Shown here: positions 1-8,278 of the stretch, piece after piece
Position numbering within the stretch: the first letter of the stretch is position 1
Layout of the letters: every line of letters starts with the position of its first letter
The notes under the pieces: generated by a model
What the model was told of the DNA's origin: nothing
Databases searched by the model: none
Seen by the model: only the letters and a program-made list of their open reading frames with translations
Program-made: the position numbers and the translations under genes
Assembly (NCBI GenBank): GCA_902513935.1
Contig: CABXOR010000032.1
Span: 1-20,978 of the forward strand
Length of the DNA: 20,978 nucleotides
Reading direction: 5' to 3'
Origin: an uncultured SAR324 cluster bacterium
GTDB lineage: Bacteria; SAR324; NAC60-12

Positions 1-249
1 GCTGAGTATCTACATAAAATTGTGGGAAAGGAGAACAAGAGCATCGAGTGGTGCTGTGTCCGTCCAGACAGTTTGATCAATGCTGAGGTTTCACCATACG
101 ACATTTCAGAGTCCCCAACCACTGGTATCCTTAGCGGTCGTCCTACTGCGCGATCTAATGTCGCTCACTTTATGACTGATCTAATTGAGAATGAGGAGCT
201 TTGGAACACATGGAAGTTTAGGATGCCTGTTATTATGAACTCCTCTTGA
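1..249 (+). CDS. Atypical SDR / NAD(P)-binding protein, C-terminal part
   Basis: The frame is open from base 1, so the gene starts upstream of the window and only about 82 C-terminal residues are seen. The segment with WCCVRPDSL near its start and NVAHFM in the middle resembles the C-terminal substrate-side region of atypical short-chain dehydrogenases of the NmrA / NAD(P)H-binding type, where the chain 'RPxxL ... R.NVAxFM ... W' is usual. Such proteins bind NAD(P)H as soluble oxidoreductases or as redox sensors; the N-terminal Rossmann glycine motif that would confirm this is not in view. The stop is TGA and a conserved noncoding repeat (C1) begins 37 bases later. The fold assignment is by recollection of the family pattern; the substrate is unknown. 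Confidence 0.6.
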   Translation, partial: AEYLHKIVGKENKSIEWCCVRPDSLINAEVSPYDISESPTTGILSGRPTARSNVAHFMTDLIENEELWNTWKFRMPVIMNSS

Positions 250-286
250 AGATGAAGGATTGAGCATACGCAATGTCTGAAAGAGC

Positions 287-361
287 AATGAAGGGGGTGG
301 GGCTACAAAAAGGGCATCAAGCTTTATATATATCATCCCATCAACCTACACGGGGGAGATT
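287..361 (+). repeat. Repeat C, copy 1 (C1)
   Basis: A 75-base noncoding sequence that recurs at 17784-17859 with about four differences, including one inserted G. It begins with a G-rich run, contains AAGCTTTATATATATCATCC and ends CCCATCAACCTACACGGGGG. A shorter third copy of the 3' half lies at 18492-18517. In each case the repeat lies after the stop codon of one gene and before an unrelated gene, so it behaves like a cassette boundary. I see no open frame and no strong hairpin in it. The rest of 250-496 holds only AT-rich sequence and the candidate attC below. Confidence 0.8.
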
Positions 362-423
362 TACGGTTTTTAACTTGGATTAAAAAACAAATACAATTCA
401 TAAATTTACAGAGCAAAGAGAGT

Positions 424-473
424 GTATAACAAATTTTTCCACGCTGACTCTGTTGGTGAGCAAAGCGTTAGTC
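424..473 (+). other. Possible degenerate integron attC site
   Basis: GTATAAC at 424-430 and GTTAGTC at 467-473 have the spacing and inverted orientation of the R'' and R' core boxes of an attC site. TTTTTCCAC and GGTGAGCAAA between them are partly complementary. R'' and R' both deviate from the RYYYAAC and GTTRRRY consensus, so the call rests mostly on position: it lies 24 bases before a start codon, exactly where the left edge of a gene cassette would be, and a much better attC follows that gene. Confidence 0.35.
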
Positions 474-496
474 GTCACTAAACCAGGAGGCATATC

Positions 497-1414
497 ATGA
501 GCTTTGAATCTCTATTCAACACCGAGAAGCATATTTTGTCTATGGGCTCTGTATTTGAGTTACTTCGACGCAGCCCAGATGTTGTGTTTGACGAGCATAT
601 TTTTCATGCGGGATTAATTTACGACGAGGATTATTCGAAAATCCTTGAGAGAGTTTATAGGTCTTACATTGAAACCGCTGTGAATACTGGGTTTTCCGTT
701 GCAATTGGAACTGCAACATGGCGAGCCAACGAAGAAAGGATTCGTGCGTCATCATTTTTAAATTTCGCTGTTAATGAAGACAACGTTAAGTTTCTAAAAG
801 ATATTAGAGCCAACTATTCGAGTTCTGATATATCTATATTGATTGAGGGTAGTATCGGCCCAAAGGGTGACGCCTACAAACCAGAGGAGGCATTGAATGT
901 GGATTTAGCTCGATCTTTTCATTCCCCGCAAGTCAAAGCATTGGTATCCAGTGGTGTCGACTATTTACAAGCATCGACTTTTCCTGCCCTTTCTGAGGGA
1001 ATGGGAGTTGCTCTAGTTATGGCAGAGACAGGATTACCCTATGTTGTTAGTTTTGTTGTGAATAAGACAGGATGTCTACTCGATGGCACTAAACTAAGTG
1101 AAGCCATTACTCGAATCGATGACAAAGTTGGCACCAATTCAGCGCGATTTGCCATAAATTGTGTGCATCCGAGAATCTTACATCAAGCACTTGATAAGAA
1201 TCCAGGTATTGAGGGAAGAATAATTAGCTTTCACGGAAACACATCGGATCTAAGTGCTGCTGAAATTGATGGCTCAGAAGAACTTATAACAGAGGAACCA
1301 GATACTTTCGCACTCGCATACAAAGAGCTGCTCAGAGATCACGATATAAAAATCATTGGAGGTTGCTGTGGTTCAAACCCAGATCATATACATGCAATTG
1401 CCAAAGTCTTGTGA
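497..1414 (+). CDS. Homocysteine S-methyltransferase family protein
   Basis: 305 residues, a full-length member of the betaine/homocysteine S-methyltransferase barrel family. These cytosolic zinc enzymes move a methyl group from S-methylmethionine, betaine or a sulfonium donor to homocysteine, giving methionine. The three zinc cysteines are visible: C222 in NCVHP and C290-C291 in GGCCG. The EGSIGPKGDAY stretch near residue 117 and DYLQASTFPALSE near 155 are typical of the barrel. The N-terminus departs from the usual DGGMGT motif (SMGSV instead), so donor specificity may be unusual. The start is supported by AGGAGG at 484-489. An integron attC site begins 24 bases after the stop and a weaker candidate precedes the gene, so it is probably an integron-type cassette of about 1 kb. 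The methyl donor cannot be read from sequence. Confidence 0.85.
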   Translation: MSFESLFNTEKHILSMGSVFELLRRSPDVVFDEHIFHAGLIYDEDYSKILERVYRSYIETAVNTGFSVAIGTATWRANEERIRASSFLNFAVNEDNVKFLKDIRANYSSSDISILIEGSIGPKGDAYKPEEALNVDLARSFHSPQVKALVSSGVDYLQASTFPALSEGMGVALVMAETGLPYVVSFVVNKTGCLLDGTKLSEAITRIDDKVGTNSARFAINCVHPRILHQALDKNPGIEGRIISFHGNTSDLSAAEIDGSEELITEEPDTFALAYKELLRDHDIKIIGGCCGSNPDHIHAIAKVL

Positions 1415-1437
1415 AACTTTGGCTTCAATCAAATGAC

Positions 1438-1498
1438 GCCTAACAAGCAAATGCAGTCATACGCGGCCAAGGCCGCACCGCTGATTTGAGAGTTAGGA
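1438..1498 (+). other. Integron attC recombination site
   Basis: A 61-base imperfect palindrome with attC layout. R'' is GCCTAAC at 1438-1444 and R' is GTTAGGA at 1492-1498; six bases are complementary. Inside, CAAAT plus CAG on the left pairs with CTGATTTG on the right, leaving one unpaired G on the left arm, as in the extrahelical bases that orient attC recombination. The centre is a perfect hairpin, GCGGCCAAGGCCGC. R' differs from GTTRRRY only in its last base. It immediately follows the homocysteine S-methyltransferase gene, as cassette sites do. No integron integrase or attI is in the window. From 1499 to 1616 there is only AT-rich sequence. Confidence 0.8.
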
Positions 1499-1616
1499 TG
1501 TTTTACATTTGTAAGTTAATACTAATTGAAATTGACTGTAATCTGGTTATTAAATGTGCCCTTATTTTATCACTTTGAAGGATGATCCAATGACAAACAA
1601 AATATCTGTAAATGTT

Positions 1617-3401
1617 TTAATCTTCTGGGTTCCAGCCCGCCTTGATGAGTCCCTCGATGATGGGGTCAGCCAGCGTGGAGTTGGGGACAAAGATGCTACG
1701 GTAGTCGTCACGGGTCTTGAGGTTGGGACGTAGGGCAAGGTAGCGCTCCAGCGTGGCCTTGGCCTCCGGTCGCTGCAAGTGCCCCAGCACCGCCGCCCGA
1801 AACCCAAGCATCATACCCGGTTTATGCTGACGCAATGCTTTGTCAATCACCACCAGCGCCTCTTCATACCTCCCCTGCCCCAGGCAGGCAAAGTAAAGCA
1901 CGCAGTGAAAGTACATCAAATCCGGGTCAGCCGGACTGAGTTCGAATGCCTTTAGGATGGAGCTTTCACCATGTTGATACTCTCCGATATGGGCTTGTAC
2001 CAACCCCTGCTGATAGAAATTTAAAGCAAAATTGGGATTGAACTGTACCGCACGTTGGGCATAGTCCAGTGCGGTGGAATGGTCTCCTCGAAAGAAGTAG
2101 CACTTAGCAATGCCCAGGAGCGCCAGCGGATTTTCCGGGTTCAGGGTTTCGGCTTTACGGCCATGCATCATGATCTCATCGAGAGTTTTTTCCGGGTCTT
2201 TTGTGATGCGTTGAACTAATTCCGAACTGCTTAACATCGATAGGTAGGCATAAGCATCCGAGAGGGTTGGGTCCAACTCTATGGCCTTTTCCCAGTGCTG
2301 GCGTGCCTGCGTAAGACCTGGGTCTTCGTAGTCAGTGCCCTTCGCTTCGTTGTAGTAGCAGTTCAAGCCTTGCAGATACTCCTCCCATGCACTGAGGTTC
2401 TTCGGACGCTTGCGGATAAGCCGGACCTGCTCATGCCCAGTCACCGATGGTGCCACCCTGCGGGCAATAGCTTCGGAAACCTCATCCTGCACGTCAAAGA
2501 TGTCCTCCAGAGTGCGGTCCCACTTTTCTGACCAGAGGTGGTGGTCCTCCTCTGCGTCAATGAGCTGCGCGGTTATGCGCACTCGGTTTCCCCCTTTGCG
2601 TACGCTGCCCTCGACGATGTAACGCGCGCCGAGTTCGTTTGCAACCTGCTTGATGTTCTGCGACTGCCCCCGAAATGTGAAGCTGGAGTTGCGGGAAATC
2701 ACCGGGAAGGTACGCCATAGCGAGAGGTTGGTGATTATGTCCTCCGTGATACCATCCGCGAAATACTCCTGCTCTGAATCTCCGCTCATGTTTGCAAACG
2801 GCAGAACAGCAATAGCAGGAGGTTTTTCAGTAGACGATTGTTGTTCATTTGTGGGTTCTTGTAGTTTTCTTTGAGATGTACCATTAAGTGTAACATCAAC
2901 TGCATGCACAACTGTATTTTTAACAGTCTGCTCTCCTAAATCATGAAATAGAAAGTCTGTCTTCTTATTAACTATCTCGTGAACATTTTTTGCCAGGCAT
3001 ACTCCTCCTGGCTGCGCAAGTGCTTCTAGTCTTGCTGCAACATTGACTCCCTCACCATAAAGATTATCACCCTCGATTACCACATCCCCCATATTGATTC
3101 CAATTCGGAACTCCATCTGTTCCTCTTCAGGGACGGAATTGTTGCGCTCTTTTATAGTGTTTTGAAACTCTGAACCACATATTACTGCTTCGACCGCACT
3201 TTGGAACTCTACAAGGACTGAGTCTCCAGCGGTATTGAAGATACGCCCGTGATATTCTTCTACTAATCCATCAATGATACCTCGGCAAACCTTAAGATTC
3301 TTGAGGGTCTGATCCTCGTTTTCTTCCATCTTAACACTGTAACCCACAACATCTGTGGCTAGAATTACTGCAATTTTTCTTCTTGGACTGGACTTTGCCA
3401 C
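1617..3401 (-). CDS. Class III adenylate/guanylate cyclase with FlgO-like and TPR domains
   Basis: 594 residues, GTG start. Residues 1-170 form a class III nucleotide cyclase domain: metal-binding D17 in ATDVVGYS and D60 in NTAGDSV, and the transition-state pair N120 and R124 in GEGVNVAAR. Residues about 195-330 resemble the FlgO/TolB-like beta domain (AIAVLPFANMSGD ... FADGITEDI). TPR-type helices follow to the end. No membrane segment is evident, unlike its paralogue at 10227-12113. The protein would make cAMP or cGMP in response to a signal read by its C-terminal half. Reading the gene 5' to 3', GC content rises sharply near 2860-2800: the catalytic half is AT-rich and the sensor/TPR half GC-rich, suggesting a mosaic. 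It stands alone, antisense to its neighbours; 3402-3650 holds nothing recognisable. Confidence 0.9.
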   Translation of the reverse strand: MAKSSPRRKIAVILATDVVGYSVKMEENEDQTLKNLKVCRGIIDGLVEEYHGRIFNTAGDSVLVEFQSAVEAVICGSEFQNTIKERNNSVPEEEQMEFRIGINMGDVVIEGDNLYGEGVNVAARLEALAQPGGVCLAKNVHEIVNKKTDFLFHDLGEQTVKNTVVHAVDVTLNGTSQRKLQEPTNEQQSSTEKPPAIAVLPFANMSGDSEQEYFADGITEDIITNLSLWRTFPVISRNSSFTFRGQSQNIKQVANELGARYIVEGSVRKGGNRVRITAQLIDAEEDHHLWSEKWDRTLEDIFDVQDEVSEAIARRVAPSVTGHEQVRLIRKRPKNLSAWEEYLQGLNCYYNEAKGTDYEDPGLTQARQHWEKAIELDPTLSDAYAYLSMLSSSELVQRITKDPEKTLDEIMMHGRKAETLNPENPLALLGIAKCYFFRGDHSTALDYAQRAVQFNPNFALNFYQQGLVQAHIGEYQHGESSILKAFELSPADPDLMYFHCVLYFACLGQGRYEEALVVIDKALRQHKPGMMLGFRAAVLGHLQRPEAKATLERYLALRPNLKTRDDYRSIFVPNSTLADPIIEGLIKAGWNPED

Positions 3402-3650
3402 ATTAATATTTGTCAGAAAAAGGAGCTAAAAAATAAACAACTTGTCCTCGAGATGTAATACAAAGTGTCTAGTTTTTAAGTGGTAATATATATCAACCCA
3501 ATATATAACATCAATCGGTTTGTTTTACAAGAAAGTGGGGATTATTACTTGGAGGGTGTCTGACTGGTGGTGCCATCTGAGGAAGTAAATAGGCATAAAT
3601 TAGACTAACTACTTTATGTATCAATGGGCGGGGGCTTGTGCGGATGGCCC

Positions 3651-4532
3651 CTATCCCGGAGCATCCTTACTCTCATCTCTGAGCCAGTTTAAAAAGAGTT
3701 CGACAGCCTTGCTCTCTAGACTGCTATCCTTTGCCCGCACATAGTAGCCATACTCATCAAGCCAAATATCAGAAAGATACTGCAAATGACCTGAGCTAAT
3801 TTCATGGGCAACGAGACGATCCCAAAGTGCTATCCCCTGTCCGTCAATTACCGCCTGAACACGGCTATTTGAATCAGCAATGGAAAGCCCCTGCTGTGAA
3901 TTTTTTAAATCAAGGCCAGCACGATCAAACCAATCTTGCCAACCGGCGCTGTCTGAAGAATCGAGTAGCAATGGCACTGATAACAACACTTCATCTATCC
4001 CTTCTTTTTTCACACGTTCAGCGATCTTACCATTCCCTGTAGGGCAGGCTGGGCAGGCAAAGAGCCGTTCATGCGGCGCATTAATCATCCCTTCTTTTGC
4101 CCAACAGATGGAAATATCCGCATCAATACTCTCCATTTCAGCAATGAAATTTAAAGGGACAAAACAAAGCCCGATTTCCGGATGTGCAGCGGTAAAACGC
4201 ATGAGGCGCGGAGATAGCCAACGACTGAGGAAGTACGTCTGTAAAGCAATAGTAAGGGGAGCCGGCTCCTTACAGCGGAGCGACTCAATTTCCTGATCAA
4301 TCTGATCAAGCGACACTTTAGAAACCTGCAACAGTCGTTGCCCTTCGGAAGTAAGATGCAGCCGCGCATTTGAACGTTTAAAAAGAGCAAAGCCAAGTTG
4401 ACTTTCGAGCTTCTTAATTTGGTAGCTCACTGACCCCTTGGATTGATTGCGCTGAGATGCTGCCGCAGTCATGCTGAGGTTTGCGGCTACCACTTGGAAG
4501 GTGCGAAGCATATCATAAGAATAAAAAGTCAT
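3651..4532 (-). CDS. LysR-family transcriptional regulator (GcvA-like)
   Basis: 293 residues, normal LysR length. The N-terminal winged helix-turn-helix (about residues 5-65) includes LSMTAAASQRNQSKGSVSYQ, the recognition region, then LEsqLGfaLFkRsnarl.LTseG typical of the family. The remaining part is the periplasmic-binding-protein-like effector domain. The sequence resembles the GcvA subgroup. It is transcribed divergently from the GcvT-like / acyl-CoA ligase / crotonase operon, and the shared 130-base gap contains a perfect palindrome with a second copy of its half-site, so it most likely regulates that operon and itself. The inducer would be a substrate or intermediate of the operon; this is inference. 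Confidence 0.9.
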   Translation of the reverse strand: MTFYSYDMLRTFQVVAANLSMTAAASQRNQSKGSVSYQIKKLESQLGFALFKRSNARLHLTSEGQRLLQVSKVSLDQIDQEIESLRCKEPAPLTIALQTYFLSRWLSPRLMRFTAAHPEIGLCFVPLNFIAEMESIDADISICWAKEGMINAPHERLFACPACPTGNGKIAERVKKEGIDEVLLSVPLLLDSSDSAGWQDWFDRAGLDLKNSQQGLSIADSNSRVQAVIDGQGIALWDRLVAHEISSGHLQYLSDIWLDEYGYYVRAKDSSLESKAVELFLNWLRDESKDAPG

Positions 4533-4550
4533 ATTAATTGTTTAAATTAT

Positions 4551-4657
4551 TTGAACGATTTGTTCAAGATTTTGAGTTTGCGTTTCAAATATTTATTGAT
4601 TTACCATAGTAATGCAAAGCAACCATATTTTCAAAGATAACAATTTTTTGAACGATT
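4551..4657. promoter_or_regulatory. Probable LysR operator region
   Basis: TTGAAC (4551-4556), five bases, then GTTCAA (4562-4567) is a perfect 6-5-6 palindrome fitting the T-N11-A LysR box. The ten bases TTGAACGATT are repeated exactly at 4648-4657, six bases before the preferred start codon of the downstream gene. A strong palindromic recognition site plus a weaker half-site nearer the target gene is the usual LysR arrangement. The spacing of 97 bases is longer than a typical adjacent activation site. Confidence 0.65.
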
Positions 4658-4662
4658 ATCCG

Positions 4663-5874
4663 ATGGCACTTACACTTGAAAATATCCGATTTGTAGCCAA
4701 GCCTATTCTTTATGAAGGTCAGCGTCCACGTGAGTTAGCGTTCACAATGCGACCTCATCCACTAAGCTATATGGAACTGCCCTACGATCCAGAATACACA
4801 CTTTACAATTCAAGGCTTACCCCGGAAAAACTGGATACCGCCACAGACGATGAGATGTATTGGGCTGTGCGCACCAATGTTATCTTTCGGCACACAGGTG
4901 AATTGCCTATTGAGATTTGCGGACCTGATGCAGAAAAACTTCTTAACCGTGTTTTCACCCGTAATGTCAGCACGGTAAAGCCGGGGCGTTGTTACTATCA
5001 ATTTGCCTGCTACCATGATGGTGGCATGATCACTGATGGCGTGCTGTTGCGACTCGATGAGAACCGGTTTTGGATGGCGCAGGCTGATGGCGACTTGTTC
5101 AGCTGGTATAAGGCCCAAGCTGAGGGTTTAGACGTGAACATCAAAGACCCCGATGTGTGGGTCAGCCAGATACAAGGGCCACGATCACTAGACCTGCTGG
5201 CGGCTGTGCTTGATGGCCCTATGCCTGACCCCTTCCGATATTTTGACTGTGCAGAAGTCCGTATTGCTGGTCAAAAATGCTGGATTAGCCGCTCCGGCTT
5301 CACCAACGAGTTGGGATGGGAAGTCTATCTTTTACCTGATACTGATATCCCGGCAATTGGCAATCATATTATGGAGGTCGGTAGGAGTTTTGACATTTTG
5401 CTTACTGGCACGCCTGTTTTTCGAGCGCGAAGGATTGAGGCCGGGCTCTTGAATGCCGGCTCTGATTTTGGGGCAGATACAACACCATTTGACGCAGGGC
5501 TTGGTGTTTTTGTTGAGTTTGATGATCGCGATTTTGTAGGCCGCAAAGCACTGGAAGCAGCAGATAAATCATGCCGTACCTGGGGCATGCGGGTGACGGA
5601 CGCTGTGGCGCATCTCGGGCGGGTGATGACGGCCGACGGCAAGTACGTTGGTCGGGTCTGTTCTTCTGGCTATTCGCCCTATCAGGGCTGTGGTGTCTGC
5701 ATCGTGCGCATGGACGACTCCGCGTTGGGTCCTGGCACGGTGATCGATGTGCTCTGCGTCGACGGTTCCACTAAACGCGGTGAGCTTTGTACTCTGCCAA
5801 TGTATGACGCAGACCGACTCATTCCGCGCGGCAAGCTTGTCGACATCCCGAAAAAACCAATTACGGTGGAATAG
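4663..5874 (+). CDS. GcvT-family folate-dependent aminomethyltransferase / demethylase-like protein
   Basis: 403 residues from ATG 4663; an in-frame ATG at 4612 would add 17 residues but would place the downstream operator half-site inside the gene. Neither start has a clear ribosome site. The protein has the GcvT barrel pattern: a CYHDGGMITDGVLLRL segment (about 116-131) corresponding to the catalytic aspartate region, VSQIQGPRSLDLL near 168, SRSGFTNELGWEVYL near 209-223, RRIEAG near 256 and the C-terminal GcvT_C barrel. This family includes the glycine-cleavage T protein and tetrahydrofolate-dependent demethylases such as DMSP demethylase DmdA and aryl-methoxy demethylases. No glycine-cleavage P or H gene is nearby; an acyl-CoA ligase and crotonase follow, which fits a demethylation step before CoA-dependent degradation. 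The substrate is not determined. Confidence 0.8.
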   Translation: MALTLENIRFVAKPILYEGQRPRELAFTMRPHPLSYMELPYDPEYTLYNSRLTPEKLDTATDDEMYWAVRTNVIFRHTGELPIEICGPDAEKLLNRVFTRNVSTVKPGRCYYQFACYHDGGMITDGVLLRLDENRFWMAQADGDLFSWYKAQAEGLDVNIKDPDVWVSQIQGPRSLDLLAAVLDGPMPDPFRYFDCAEVRIAGQKCWISRSGFTNELGWEVYLLPDTDIPAIGNHIMEVGRSFDILLTGTPVFRARRIEAGLLNAGSDFGADTTPFDAGLGVFVEFDDRDFVGRKALEAADKSCRTWGMRVTDAVAHLGRVMTADGKYVGRVCSSGYSPYQGCGVCIVRMDDSALGPGTVIDVLCVDGSTKRGELCTLPMYDADRLIPRGKLVDIPKKPITVE

Positions 5875-5876
5875 TT

Positions 5877-7490
5877 ATGTATGACGTAACACTTAGCATT
5901 TCGCACTTCCCGGCGCAGGGTGATGCGGAGATCCGTGACATCACGGTTGGTGGGCTGCTACGTGAAGTGGCAGACACCAATCCGGATGCGGTGGCTATGG
6001 TGGATGTCGCGGACAGTGGTGACTGTGGCCAGTCATGGTCCTATCGGCAGGTAATGGTGCGGTCCGAACGCCTTGCCAAGGCGCTCGCCACTCGGTTCGA
6101 AGCGGATGAGCGGATTGTTTTATGGGCACCCAACATCCCTGAGTGGATTTTCATGGAGTATGCCTGTGGGCTAGCCGGGCTGGTTCTCGTAACGGCCAAC
6201 CCATCCTTTCAAGCGCGTGAGCTGAAATATGTGCTGGAACAATCTGGGGCCGTCGGCCTGTTCTTGGTTAATGAGTTCCGGGGCAACCCGATGGCGGATA
6301 TCGCGCGAGAGGCAACGAGCGGCAACAAGAACCTCCGCGAAGTCGTCAATCTGGAAGACGATGACGCCCTTTATACCTATGGTGACCAACCTGCCACGCT
6401 GCCAGATGTCTGGCCTGATAATGCCGTCCAAATCCAGTACACTTCGGGAACAACAGGTTTCCCCAAAGGTGCGTTGCTCAGCCATAAGAACCTTGTGAAC
6501 AACGCGCGGCTTTTTTGCGCGCGAAAGCAGGTTGGGCTGCATTCAGTCTGGGCCAATTTTATGCCACTGTTTCACACAGCGGGCTGTGCCACGGGAGTGT
6601 TGGGATGCCTTCAGGCCGCTTGCAAGATGCTTCTCATCAAGCGGTTCGATGCAGATGTCTTTGCGCGGTTGATCGAAGAACAAAGGATCACAACCTGTTT
6701 TGCTGTTCCAACCATGTTATTCAACCTGCTGGAGTCGCTAGACAAAACCCCGCGCGACATGTCCTCACTCGAGGTCATCACGACAGGCGGTGCGCCTGTT
6801 CCACCCGATCTGGTAAGGCGGGTGCGAGACGATCTGGGCTGTCAGCTGCTCAGCGCGTTTGGGCAAACGGAACACAGCCCAATGATCTGTCTGAACCCTG
6901 TCAAGGCCACCGTTGAACAGATCGTGGAGACGGCTGGCCAGCCGCTCCCGCAGACCGAAGTGTCGATCCGCTCAACAGGGGACAATCGGATGCTGCCAAT
7001 TGGTGAAGTGGGCGAGATTTGCGCACGGTCCTACGCCGTGATGATCGGATACAATAATAACCCAGAGGCCACTACCGCCTCTATTGATGATGATGACTGG
7101 CTGCACACAGGTGATCTGGGCACAATGGATGCCCAAGGTTTTGTGCGAGTAACGGGCCGGGTGAAGGACATGATAATACGCGGTGGCGAAAACCACTTCC
7201 CAGCCGAGATCGAAGCGGTTCTTGTCACCCACCCGGAAGTCTCTCAAGTGGCTGTCGTAGGCCTGCCGGATGAAAAATGGGGAGAAATCATCGCAGCATT
7301 TATCTTGTCCGACACCTCACCGGATGTCGCCGACCTTCGTGCCTATTGCCGTTTGCACCTGTCCGCCCAAAAGACCCCTTCGGTGTGGGTGCATGTGCCA
7401 GACTTCCCTCTGACTGGCTCCGGAAAAGTACAGAAGTTCACAATCCGGGAGCAATATCTAACAGGTAATTATGGGGAGGCCTTGGCATGA
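5877..7490 (+). CDS. Acyl-CoA synthetase (ANL superfamily)
   Basis: 537 residues, full length for an AMP-forming acyl-CoA ligase. The P-loop-like A3 motif YTSGTTGFPKG lies at about 188-198, the A5 motif FGQTE at 328-332, A7 HTGDLG at 410-415, A8 GRVKDMIIRGGENHFP at 427-442, and the C-terminal catalytic lysine is in GSGKVQK at about 514-520. It activates a carboxylic acid as acyl-AMP and transfers it to CoA in the cytosol. It starts two bases after the upstream stop and overlaps the next gene by four bases, so it is translationally coupled in one operon. If the upstream gene is DmdA-like, this would occupy the DmdB (3-methylmercaptopropionate-CoA ligase) position, but that is inference from order only. 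Confidence 0.9.
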   Translation: MYDVTLSISHFPAQGDAEIRDITVGGLLREVADTNPDAVAMVDVADSGDCGQSWSYRQVMVRSERLAKALATRFEADERIVLWAPNIPEWIFMEYACGLAGLVLVTANPSFQARELKYVLEQSGAVGLFLVNEFRGNPMADIAREATSGNKNLREVVNLEDDDALYTYGDQPATLPDVWPDNAVQIQYTSGTTGFPKGALLSHKNLVNNARLFCARKQVGLHSVWANFMPLFHTAGCATGVLGCLQAACKMLLIKRFDADVFARLIEEQRITTCFAVPTMLFNLLESLDKTPRDMSSLEVITTGGAPVPPDLVRRVRDDLGCQLLSAFGQTEHSPMICLNPVKATVEQIVETAGQPLPQTEVSIRSTGDNRMLPIGEVGEICARSYAVMIGYNNNPEATTASIDDDDWLHTGDLGTMDAQGFVRVTGRVKDMIIRGGENHFPAEIEAVLVTHPEVSQVAVVGLPDEKWGEIIAAFILSDTSPDVADLRAYCRLHLSAQKTPSVWVHVPDFPLTGSGKVQKFTIREQYLTGNYGEALA

Positions 7491-8278
7491 GCGTCCGCAT
7501 CGAAAAAGACGGTCCAGTATGGACTGTCATCCATTCTCGTCCCGAGGTACGAAATGCGATGGACCCGGATAGTGCTGAAGCTCTTTACAATGCCTTCAGA
7601 ACGTTTGATCAGGACGAAACTGCAAACGTAGCCGTGTTTTGGGGCGAAGGCGGTGTCTTTTGCGCAGGGTGGGACCTGAAACATGCGGCTTCTCTTTCCG
7701 GAGCTCATGCACTAAACCCGTTTGACTTCCCCGATGAAGGTGAACCGCCGATGGCGGCCATGGGACCCAGCCGGCTAGAGTTGTCGAAACCGGTGATCGC
7801 TGCTGTTGCCGGACCAGCCGTTGCGGGCGGAATGGAATTGGCTCTCTGGTGCGATATCCGCGTGATGGAAGAGACCGCCTTCATGGGGGTCTATTGCCGC
7901 AGGTGGGGTATTCCACTGATCGATGGCGGAACGGTGCGCCTGCCGCGCCTGATTGGCGAAGGCCGCGCCATAGACCTGATCCTCACCGGCCGCCGAGTGG
8001 ATGCAGAAGAGGCCTTGCGGATTGGATTGTGCGAATATGTCGTGCCCGAGGGCGACGCTCGGGGGAAAGCCGAAACCCTGGCCCACGACATCGCACGTTA
8101 TCCACAAAGCTGCATGCTCGCGGATCGCCGGTCAATGCGCTCACAGCACGGGATGCCGCTGCGTGACGCTCTTCGACAGGAATGGTGGGGCAGTAAGGGA
8201 GAAGTCACCAACGGTGTCAAAGGCGCCATCCGGTTCGCTAGAGGCAAGGGTCGGGGCGGAGATTTTAGCGATGTATGA
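7487..8278 (+). CDS. Enoyl-CoA hydratase/isomerase (crotonase) family protein
   Basis: 263 residues. Crotonase fold with oxyanion-hole segments FCAGWDL (about 58-64) and AGPAVAGGMELALWCD (108-123); E117 matches the first catalytic glutamate of enoyl-CoA hydratases. The second glutamate is not conserved: the segment reads YCRRWGIPLIDGGT (136-149), with D146 nearby, a pattern shared by a large uncharacterised crotonase subgroup. It would act on an acyl-CoA made by the upstream ligase. It overlaps the upstream gene by four bases (ATGA) and its last codons overlap the start of a second, truncated acyl-CoA ligase. Whether it hydrates, isomerises or cleaves is undetermined. Confidence 0.88.
   Translation: MSVRIEKDGPVWTVIHSRPEVRNAMDPDSAEALYNAFRTFDQDETANVAVFWGEGGVFCAGWDLKHAASLSGAHALNPFDFPDEGEPPMAAMGPSRLELSKPVIAAVAGPAVAGGMELALWCDIRVMEETAFMGVYCRRWGIPLIDGGTVRLPRLIGEGRAIDLILTGRRVDAEEALRIGLCEYVVPEGDARGKAETLAHDIARYPQSCMLADRRSMRSQHGMPLRDALRQEWWGSKGEVTNGVKGAIRFARGKGRGGDFSDV

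Noticed and set aside
1590..1733. A small forward frame beginning MTNKISVNVLIF with AAGGA upstream, just right of the attC site; possibly the start of a next cassette gene.
   Set aside because: After about 12 codons it runs antisense through the real cyclase gene and has no recognisable product. At most a truncated start; not enough to call a gene.
3630..3650. GGGGC ... GCCCC inverted repeat after the LysR gene as a terminator.
   Set aside because: Ten-base loop, short stem and no T-run on the relevant strand.
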